A stretch of 11,560 bases of DNA from Alphaproteobacteria bacterium. Its GTDB lineage: Bacteria; Pseudomonadota; Alphaproteobacteria; JAJFFI01. The stretch is taken from positions 1-11,560 of the forward strand of contig JAJFFI010000214.1 of assembly GCA_021776755.1 (NCBI GenBank), read 5' to 3'. The translations under genes were made by a program, and so were the position numbers. This document shows positions 5,803 through 11,560 of this stretch, one piece after another (the first letter of the stretch is position 1; every line of letters begins with the position of its first letter). Below the pieces are notes generated by a model, which had not been told where the DNA came from, made no database searches, and saw only the letters and a list, made by a program, of their open reading frames with translations.

Positions 5803-6636
5803 GTGCCGGACACGCAAGACTTCTATGTCCGCTTCTGGGGCGTGCGGGGCAGCATCGCCTGTCCCGGCCCGAACACGATCCGCTATGGCGGCAATACGTC
5901 CTGCGTCGAATTGCGATGCGGCGAACATCTGGTCATCTTCGATGCCGGGACGGGTTTGCGGCAGCTCGGGTCGTCGCTCAAGGGCCAGTCGGACCTCGAC
6001 CTCGACATCATGCTCAGTCATACGCATCTCGATCACATCATCGGCTTGCCGTTCTTCGGCCCGCTGTTCGATTCGAAAAACCACATCAATTTTTGGGCGG
6101 GCCACCTCGAAGGCGAATACAGCCTCAAGCAGGCGCTGGGCGCGATGATGTCCTCGCCGCTGTTCCCGATCCCGATCGAGGAGTTCGATGCGGCGACCAG
6201 TTTCCATGATTTCGAGGTGGGCTCGGAACTCGAGCCGAAGCCCGGCCTCAAGATCAAGACCACCAGCCTGAATCATCCCGACAAGGCGTGCGCGTATCGT
6301 GTCGATTTCGGCGGCAAGTCGATTTGTTACGTGACCGATACAGAACACAAGACCGGCGAGCTCGACCGGAACATCCTCGACCTTATCGAGGGCACTGATA
6401 TCTTCATCTACGACAGCATGTACACCGACGAGGAATATCCTCAGTTCAAGGGCTGGGGCCATTCGACATGGCAGGAAGGTGTGCGGCTGGCGGATGCCGG
6501 CAAGGTGGGCCGGCTGGTCCTGTTCCACCACGACCCGAGCCACAACGACAGCTTCATGGACGAGATCGCCTCGGGTGTCGACCGCGCGCGCCCGGGCTCG
6601 CTGGTTGCCCAGGAGGGCATGGTCGTCAAACCCTAG
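5803..6636 (+). CDS. MBL-fold metallohydrolase (Lactamase_B_2-like)
   Basis: This 277-residue protein has the metallo-beta-lactamase fold with a likely dinuclear metal site. The HxHxDH motif is present (H73, H75, D77, H78 in SHTHLDH). Further probable ligands lie in LNHPDKACAYR, in YVTDTEH (aspartate bridging position) and in LFHHDPSHND. The N-terminus FYVRFWGVRGSIACPGPNTIRYGGNTSC is typical of a subgroup often annotated as MBL-fold hydrolase or cyclic-nucleotide phosphodiesterase-like. Substrates of this subgroup are not reliably predicted. No signal peptide is present, so it should be cytoplasmic. It starts at GTG. It is downstream of the response regulator on the same strand and may share its transcript or be regulated by it, though inverted repeats intervene. 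Its stop is four bases from the stop of the convergent transporter operon. Confidence 0.88.
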   Translation: MPDTQDFYVRFWGVRGSIACPGPNTIRYGGNTSCVELRCGEHLVIFDAGTGLRQLGSSLKGQSDLDLDIMLSHTHLDHIIGLPFFGPLFDSKNHINFWAGHLEGEYSLKQALGAMMSSPLFPIPIEEFDAATSFHDFEVGSELEPKPGLKIKTTSLNHPDKACAYRVDFGGKSICYVTDTEHKTGELDRNILDLIEGTDIFIYDSMYTDEEYPQFKGWGHSTWQEGVRLADAGKVGRLVLFHHDPSHNDSFMDEIASGVDRARPGSLVAQEGMVVKP

Positions 6637-6640
6637 CGGT

Positions 6641-7828
6641 CTAGAACTGCTTGTAGGGATCGGCCGCGTCGCGGAGCCCGTCGCCGAGGAAGTTGAACGC
6701 GAGCACCGTCAGGATTACCGGCACCACGGGCAGCATCAGCCACGGGTAGAGTGCCACGACGTTGATGTTCTGCGCCTCGAACAGCAGCACGCCCCAACTC
6801 GTCACCGGCGGGCGGAGCCCGAGGCCGAGGAAGCTGAGCGCGGTCTCGCCGAGGATCATCGCCGGGATCGACAGGGTTGCCGAGGCGATCAGGTGGCTCA
6901 TGAAGCTGGGCAGCAGGTGCCGCCGGATGATCCGGCCTGGCGACGCCCCCATCATCTGGGCGGCCGCGCAATAATCCTCTTCCCGGAGCGACAGCAGTTT
7001 TGATCGCACCGCGCGGGCGAGGCCGGTCCAGTCAAGCAGCCCCAGAATGATGGTGATCGCGAAGAACACCAGCACCGGGCTCCAGGTCACCGGCAGTGCG
7101 GCCGATAGCGCCATCCAGAGCGGAATTTCCGGGAACGACCGGATCACTTCGATGACCCGCTGTACGACGTTGTCGATCCAGCCGCCGTAATACCCGGCAA
7201 TGCCGCCGATCGAAATGCCGAGCAGGAAGCTGATCGCGATGCCGAGGATGCCGATGGTCAGCGAGATGCGTGTGCCGTAGATGATGCGCGACCAGATGTC
7301 GCGTCCCAGCCGGTCGGTTCCAAGCCAGAAAAACGTCCCGCCCTGGGCGGGGCAGACGAAATGGAAGCGCGCCTCGACGGCGCCCCAGAACTTGTAGGAA
7401 TCGCCGCGGCAGAAGAACCGCAACGGCTGCACCCTGGTCTTGTCCGGCACGTATTCGCGCTGCAGCCGCTCCATGTTCAACTTGTAGGAATAACCGTAAA
7501 CGAACGGCCCGATGAACTTGCCGTCGTGGATAAAGTGCAGCACCTGCGGCGGCGCGAAGATGTGATCGGTGTCGCGGCTGTGGAGATTGTAGGGCGCGAC
7601 CCACTCGCAGATTACGACCACCAGATACATGAACAGCAGGAAGCTGCCCGAGATCACGGCCAGCTTGTGGCGCCGCAGCCGCCACCACATCAGCTGCCAC
7701 TGCCCGGCCATGAAGAAGCGTTCCTGCTCGGGGGTCAGGCGCTCGACCGAATAGGGATCGAACGGCGCCGGCGAGACGTAGTGTTCGCCCGGTCCGGGGG
7801 CTGACGTATCCACCGATTTCGGGCTCAT
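6641..7828 (-). CDS. Oligopeptide-type ABC transporter permease, OppC-like with periplasmic insertion
   Basis: This 395-residue inner-membrane permease is the last gene of the transporter operon. A cytoplasmic N-terminus of about 55 residues leads into one membrane segment (about 56-78). An insertion of about 90 residues follows before LGTDRLGRDIWSRIIYGTRISL (from 169), the usual start of the OppC/DppC permease core. The EAA loop is in AAAQMMGASPGRIIRRHLLPSF, which contacts the ATPase. Standard OppC/DppC proteins are about 300 residues and have a much shorter link there; the insertion (with REYVPDK, RFFCRGDSYKFWG) should face the periplasm and may touch the binding protein. Its ATG overlaps the upstream permease stop by four bases (7825-7828), so translation is coupled. 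Family is firm; the transported substrate is unknown. Confidence 0.92.
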   Translation of the reverse strand: MSPKSVDTSAPGPGEHYVSPAPFDPYSVERLTPEQERFFMAGQWQLMWWRLRRHKLAVISGSFLLFMYLVVVICEWVAPYNLHSRDTDHIFAPPQVLHFIHDGKFIGPFVYGYSYKLNMERLQREYVPDKTRVQPLRFFCRGDSYKFWGAVEARFHFVCPAQGGTFFWLGTDRLGRDIWSRIIYGTRISLTIGILGIAISFLLGISIGGIAGYYGGWIDNVVQRVIEVIRSFPEIPLWMALSAALPVTWSPVLVFFAITIILGLLDWTGLARAVRSKLLSLREEDYCAAAQMMGASPGRIIRRHLLPSFMSHLIASATLSIPAMILGETALSFLGLGLRPPVTSWGVLLFEAQNINVVALYPWLMLPVVPVILTVLAFNFLGDGLRDAADPYKQF

Positions 7829-8823
7829 CGCGTCTTGCCTCCCGCAAGCCGGATGCGCGGATCGAGTGCTGCGAGCGCCAGATCGGACAGCAGCACGCCC
7901 ACCACCGTCAGCACGGCGAGGAACATCAGGAAGGCGCCCGCCAGATACATGTCCTGGCTGCGTAATGCCTCGAGCAGCATCTTGCCCGTGGTTTCGAGGT
8001 TCAGCACGATCGAGACGATGGCCGACCCCGAAACAATCTGCGGCAGGATGCCGCCAATGTCGGCGATGAACGGAATCAGCGAGATCCGTAGCGGATATTT
8101 GAGCAGCAGCGGGATCGGCGCCATGCCCTTGGCCCGCGCGGTCACAACGTACTGCTTGTCGAGCTCATCAAGCAGATTGGCCCGGAGCCGCCGGATCATC
8201 GCCGCGGTTCCCGCAGTGCCGATCACGACGACCGGGATCCAGAGATGCTCGAGCACCGACAGGAACTTCCCGAAGCTCCACGGCTGGCCGAGATATTCGG
8301 TATCCATCAGGCCGCCGATGGAGGTGCCGAACCACCGGTTGGCGAGATAGACCATCACGAGCGCCAGCAGGAAATTCGGCGTGGCCAGGCCGAGGAACCC
8401 GATGAAGGTCAGCCCGTGATCGGTCCAGCTGTACTGATGGGTCGCCGAATAGATGCCGATCGGGAAGGAAACCATCCAGATGAACATCACCGTCGTGAAC
8501 GAAATCAGCGCGGTGAGGAACAGCCGGTCGCCGACTAGTTCAGTGACCGGCAGGTTGTATTCGAACGAGAAGCCGAAATCCCCTTTCAGCATCCCGCCGA
8601 CCCAATAGAGGTATTGCAGCCATTCCGGTTTGTCGAAACCGTACTGGCGGCGAAGAAACTCGATCTTGCCCGGGTCGACCGCCTCGCCCTGACTCTCGAG
8701 TTCGGCGATGTAGCTCGAGAGATAATCGCCCTCCGGCAACTGGATGATGATGAAGACGAGCAAGCTGATCGCGAGCAGCGTCGGAATCATGATCAGTATC
8801 CGGTGGGCGAGGTAGCGAAGCAT
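7825..8823 (-). CDS. Oligopeptide-type ABC transporter permease, OppB-like
   Basis: This 332-residue protein begins with MLRYLAHRILIMIPTLLAISLLVFII, the standard first membrane segment of OppB/DppB permeases. A periplasmic stretch follows with LRRQYGFDKPEWLQYLYWVGGMLKGDFGFSF, a family hallmark. Several further hydrophobic segments span the C-terminal two thirds. The EAA loop is in VVTARAKGMAPIPLLLKYPLR. It pairs with the OppC-like subunit to form the channel in the inner membrane. The start ATG at 8823 has no strong Shine-Dalgarno sequence. The gap to the binding-protein stop is 58 bases with no clear terminator, so both are probably on one transcript. The downstream gene overlaps its stop by four bases. 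Identification is firm; substrate specificity is set mainly by the binding protein. Confidence 0.93.
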   Translation of the reverse strand: MLRYLAHRILIMIPTLLAISLLVFIIIQLPEGDYLSSYIAELESQGEAVDPGKIEFLRRQYGFDKPEWLQYLYWVGGMLKGDFGFSFEYNLPVTELVGDRLFLTALISFTTVMFIWMVSFPIGIYSATHQYSWTDHGLTFIGFLGLATPNFLLALVMVYLANRWFGTSIGGLMDTEYLGQPWSFGKFLSVLEHLWIPVVVIGTAGTAAMIRRLRANLLDELDKQYVVTARAKGMAPIPLLLKYPLRISLIPFIADIGGILPQIVSGSAIVSIVLNLETTGKMLLEALRSQDMYLAGAFLMFLAVLTVVGVLLSDLALAALDPRIRLAGGKTR

Positions 8824-8881
8824 CGGTGCGGGTCGTGGGCCTGAATCTGTGCGGGCAAACTGCGTGGGTAAAAGCGCCGGG

Positions 8882-10798
8882 CTACTCCGGCGGTTTCTCG
8901 AACCAGAATGTATCAGGCCGATAGATGCCGAAGAAGGCGCCAGGGTCCCAGTTGTAGGTCGCTTTCTCCGGGACGTTGCGAAGCCGGCGATTGACCACGA
9001 CGGGTTGCAGCACGCCCGCGATCACGCCGATGGAATAGACCTGATCGGTATAGATGGACAGCATCTCGTGCCAGATCGTCTCGCGCGCTTCGGCGGTCGC
9101 GGCGGCCTGCCACGCGGTATTGAGTGCCAACAGCTTCTTTGGCAAATCCATGTCGGGCGGCGATCCGGCCTTGCCGCCGGTCTGGTGGAACTGCCCCCAT
9201 TGCGGCCACATCAGCTGGTGCTGGTCGGTCGGTGCAAGCTCCTGCGGGCTCATGTTCGCCGTCGGCACGCCGTTCTCGAACCCGGACCACACCGACATCA
9301 GGGCCTGGCCCGAGAAAATCCGGTTGCGCAAAACCTCGCGTTGCGATGGCTTCGAGAACAGTCCGATGCCGATCATCGCCCAGCTGTCCTTGATGAGCGC
9401 GAGGACGTCGGTCTGCTCGGTGCTTTCGCCGGCGGTTTCGACGACGATCTCTGCGGGGCGGCCATCGGGCAGGCGGCGAAGCCCGTCGGCGCCGCGCTCG
9501 AGGCCCATTTCATCGAGCAGCGCGTTGGCGCGCGCTACGTCGAACTCGGTCCAGGCCTTGGTGTAGGCGGGTTTGGCGAGCTTGCTTCCCGGCAGCGGCG
9601 CATTGCCGCTTTCCTGCGCGAGGCCGAAATAGACCACCTGGTTGATCTCCCGCCGGTTGATCGCCAGCGACAGCGCACGGCGAAACCGCACGTCCCGGAA
9701 CAGTTTCTGCCAGGTCTCGTCGACCGCGTTCATGTTCGGGTAGAGCGCAAAGTGCGCGCCCTTCGCCGTCGGCCACAAGCGCACATCGTAGCCGTTCTCG
9801 GCCTCGCCCTGTTTCAGGAACGTATAATTATCGAAACGAATATTCCGGGCCTGCAGATCGGTGTCGCCGGTACCGGTCTTTGCCGGAATCAGCGACGTGT
9901 TCACGATCTCGACCGAGAGCTCGTCGATATAGGGCAACTGGTTCCCGACCGGATCGACCCGGTGATAATAGGGGTTTCGCGAAAAGATGAACTGCTTGGC
10001 CGGCGGCACCTGTGTCGGAACCCAGGGCTGCAGCGTCGGCATATCCGGGTTGTCGAAGCGGTATTGCCGGTCGTGCCGGGTGAACAGCGCCGCCCAGTTG
10101 CGAAGGCTCGCCTCGCTGACCACGGCAGCGAGCTTTTCGGGATCCGCGTAGCGCGGATGGAACTGCCTGAGATAATGCGCCGGGCGGTAGATGAACAAGG
10201 GTGCTGCCCCGGCGAGCCGCGGCAGGAAGAACGGGTTCGGTTTTTCCCAGGCGATGCGCACGGTCCGGGCGTCAGGATAGGTAATCTCCGGTGGCTTGCC
10301 ATCGACCAGCATCGTGCGCGGGGGGCCGAGCGGCGAAAGTTCGCGATTGTTCGCGATATCCTCCCAGTAGAACCGGAAGTCTTCCGATGTGAAGGGCGTG
10401 CCGTCGGACCAGCGATGTCCCCGGCGCAGCGTGAAGGTGAAGACGCGGGAGTCCTCGATGTCGAGTTTTTCGGCGAGGTCCTCCACGAACTCGTAGGATT
10501 CGCTGTAGCCGACAAGCCGCGCATAGCCAAAGACGACGACGTGCCGGGTGTCCTTCGACCGCCCCCGCAGCATCCGGAGTTTGCCGCCATATTTCCCTGT
10601 GGCCTTGCCGGTGCGCGAGAAATCGGCGCGCCCGGGCGGGTCGGGGAGGCGCAGTTCCATCGCCGGCAGTGCCCCCGCGGTGACTTTCTCCCGGAGATAC
10701 GGCACCTCGCCCAGGGCCGGTCCGGCCGCACCGATGAGTGCGGCACCCAAAAGGGCGGCCGGTCCAAACCGCACCGAAACGTTCTTTGCCGCCATCAC
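8882..10798 (-). CDS. Family 5 extracellular solute-binding protein (oligopeptide/nickel type)
   Basis: This 638-residue periplasmic binding protein delivers the substrate to the permeases. The N-terminus has a signal peptide: basic start, hydrophobic FGPAALLGAALIGAAG, and likely cleavage after ALG at residue 30. SBP_bac_5 features follow: TGKYGGKLRML (about 67-77), RGHRWSDGTPFTSEDF (about 126-141), and FRRALSLAINRREINQVVYFG followed by a GNAPLPGSKL block. It is longer than OppA/DppA (about 530), closer to the YejA-like size class. The start is either GTG 10798 or ATG 10795; both overlap the upstream ATPase stop, with GGGG a few bases before. A 656-codon open frame lies antisense to it, a by-product of GC-rich codon use. 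Family is firm; peptide, opine or other substrates are all possible. Confidence 0.93.
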   Translation of the reverse strand: MMAAKNVSVRFGPAALLGAALIGAAGPALGEVPYLREKVTAGALPAMELRLPDPPGRADFSRTGKATGKYGGKLRMLRGRSKDTRHVVVFGYARLVGYSESYEFVEDLAEKLDIEDSRVFTFTLRRGHRWSDGTPFTSEDFRFYWEDIANNRELSPLGPPRTMLVDGKPPEITYPDARTVRIAWEKPNPFFLPRLAGAAPLFIYRPAHYLRQFHPRYADPEKLAAVVSEASLRNWAALFTRHDRQYRFDNPDMPTLQPWVPTQVPPAKQFIFSRNPYYHRVDPVGNQLPYIDELSVEIVNTSLIPAKTGTGDTDLQARNIRFDNYTFLKQGEAENGYDVRLWPTAKGAHFALYPNMNAVDETWQKLFRDVRFRRALSLAINRREINQVVYFGLAQESGNAPLPGSKLAKPAYTKAWTEFDVARANALLDEMGLERGADGLRRLPDGRPAEIVVETAGESTEQTDVLALIKDSWAMIGIGLFSKPSQREVLRNRIFSGQALMSVWSGFENGVPTANMSPQELAPTDQHQLMWPQWGQFHQTGGKAGSPPDMDLPKKLLALNTAWQAAATAEARETIWHEMLSIYTDQVYSIGVIAGVLQPVVVNRRLRNVPEKATYNWDPGAFFGIYRPDTFWFEKPPE

Positions 10799-11560
10799 GC
10801 CCCGTACCGCACGAAGTGACCTTCGCCGAGGTCTTCAAACCGCGACGACCCCAGCCCGGACGTATCGATCGCGAAAGGCTCAGGCCATGCGGCGGGCACC
10901 GACATGCGCTTGTCCTGGATCATGCCGAGGTCGAGCGGGTGGTCCGGGTCGGGATAGGGAACCGCGGCCAGCAGGGCCTTGGTGTAGGGATGAACCGGTT
11001 CCTCGAAGAGCCGGTCGCGGGGTGCCAGCTCGACCAATTGCCCCGCGCACATCACGGCAATGCGGTCGCAGAGATAATCCACCACGGCGAGATTGTGCGA
11101 GATGAACATGTAGGTCAGATCGAGCTCTTTCCGGAGGTCTTTCAGAAGATTGAGGATCTGCGCCTGAACCGAGACATCGAGCGCCGAGACCGGTTCGTCG
11201 CAGATCAGGATATCGGGCCGGAGCGCCAGGGCCCGGGCGATGCCGATGCGCTGGCGCTGCCCGCCCGAGAAACTGTGGGGATAGCGGCGCAGCGAGCGCA
11301 CATCAAGCCCCACGAGATTGATCAGTTCGCGGACCATCGACTGCCGGAACGCGGTGTCGCCGATGCCGTGAATGACCAGCGGCTCGCTGATGATGTCGTA
11401 GACCGTCATGCGTGGATTGAGCGCGCTGAACGGGTCCTGGAAGATGAACTGGATGCGCTTGCGAAACTCGGGAAGCTGCTTGTCGCTCAACCCCAGAACG
11501 TCGATTTCCCCGCCATGGCCCTGGAACTGGATGCTGCCGGTGTCGGGGGCGATGTCGCGC
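10795..11560 (-). CDS. Oligopeptide-type ABC transporter ATP-binding protein (5' end outside window)
   Basis: The frame is open to the window edge, leaving 254 C-terminal residues. The Walker A motif lies outside. Visible are the Q-loop FIFQDPFSALNPRMTV, signature motif SFSGGQRQRIGIARAL, Walker B ILICDEPVSALD and switch histidine in MFISHNLAVVD. The C-terminal oligopeptide_HPY region contains EEPVHPYTKALLAAVPYPD. About 50 more residues follow, ending GEGHFVRYGA. The sequence resembles OppF/DppF, the second ATPase of such systems. It could also be the C-terminal half of a fused two-domain ATPase like YejF; the window does not show which. An internal TTG at 11490 is not the start, because conserved pre-Q-loop sequence continues upstream. 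The stop overlaps the binding-protein start, so the operon is read ATPase, binding protein, permease, permease. It energises import at the inner membrane. Confidence 0.93.
   Translation of the reverse strand, partial: RDIAPDTGSIQFQGHGGEIDVLGLSDKQLPEFRKRIQFIFQDPFSALNPRMTVYDIISEPLVIHGIGDTAFRQSMVRELINLVGLDVRSLRRYPHSFSGGQRQRIGIARALALRPDILICDEPVSALDVSVQAQILNLLKDLRKELDLTYMFISHNLAVVDYLCDRIAVMCAGQLVELAPRDRLFEEPVHPYTKALLAAVPYPDPDHPLDLGMIQDKRMSVPAAWPEPFAIDTSGLGSSRFEDLGEGHFVRYGA

Noticed and set aside
8849..10819. A 656-codon plus-strand open frame covering the whole binding-protein gene on the opposite strand.
   Set aside because: The minus-strand frame has a signal peptide and clear family 5 motifs. 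The plus-strand translation is rich in Arg, Gly, His and Val with no domain pattern, as expected for the antisense of GC-rich codons.

Overview
The window reads as a GC-rich alphaproteobacterial chromosome segment, most likely from a Rhodospirillales-like lineage. This is inferred from codon usage, from the style of the OmpR-type regulator, and from a left-edge protein that resembles a small conserved alphaproteobacterial family. No rRNA, tRNA, transposase, CRISPR array or integrase was seen. Genes are tightly packed and no gene-free stretch exceeds about 220 bases.

Layout from left to right. (1) 1-357, minus: the start of a small conserved protein of unknown function, cut by the window edge. 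(2) 358-576: a divergent intergenic region with two overlapping inverted repeats. (3) 577-4823, plus: a compact five-gene operon with 6-base gaps or 4-base ATGA overlaps. It encodes a zinc-less MDR-type dehydrogenase, a 6-pyruvoyl-tetrahydropterin synthase (PTPS)-like protein, a GT4-type glycosyltransferase that apparently starts at CTG, a SAM methyltransferase and an alpha/beta hydrolase of the kynurenine-formamidase type. An intrinsic terminator follows at 4838-4874. (4) 4953-5651, plus: an orphan OmpR/PhoB-type response regulator. (5) 5803-6636, plus: an MBL-fold metallohydrolase with a GTG start, preceded by inverted repeats. (6) 6641-11560, minus: an oligopeptide-type ABC transporter operon. 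Read in transcription order it has an ATPase (5' end outside the window), a family 5 solute-binding protein, an OppB-like permease and an OppC-like permease with a large periplasmic insertion. Its end converges on the MBL gene with only four bases between the stop codons.

The part most likely to be undescribed is the five-gene operon. The PTPS-like protein keeps the family framework and two histidines of the zinc site. It has lost the third zinc histidine and the usual Cys/Asp/His catalytic residues, and carries an HESHVAW motif instead. Together with a reductase-like MDR protein, a glycosyltransferase and a methyltransferase, this suggests a small-molecule pathway, perhaps a glycosylated or methylated pterin-like compound. 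That product is inference; the gene content and missing residues are read directly from the sequence.
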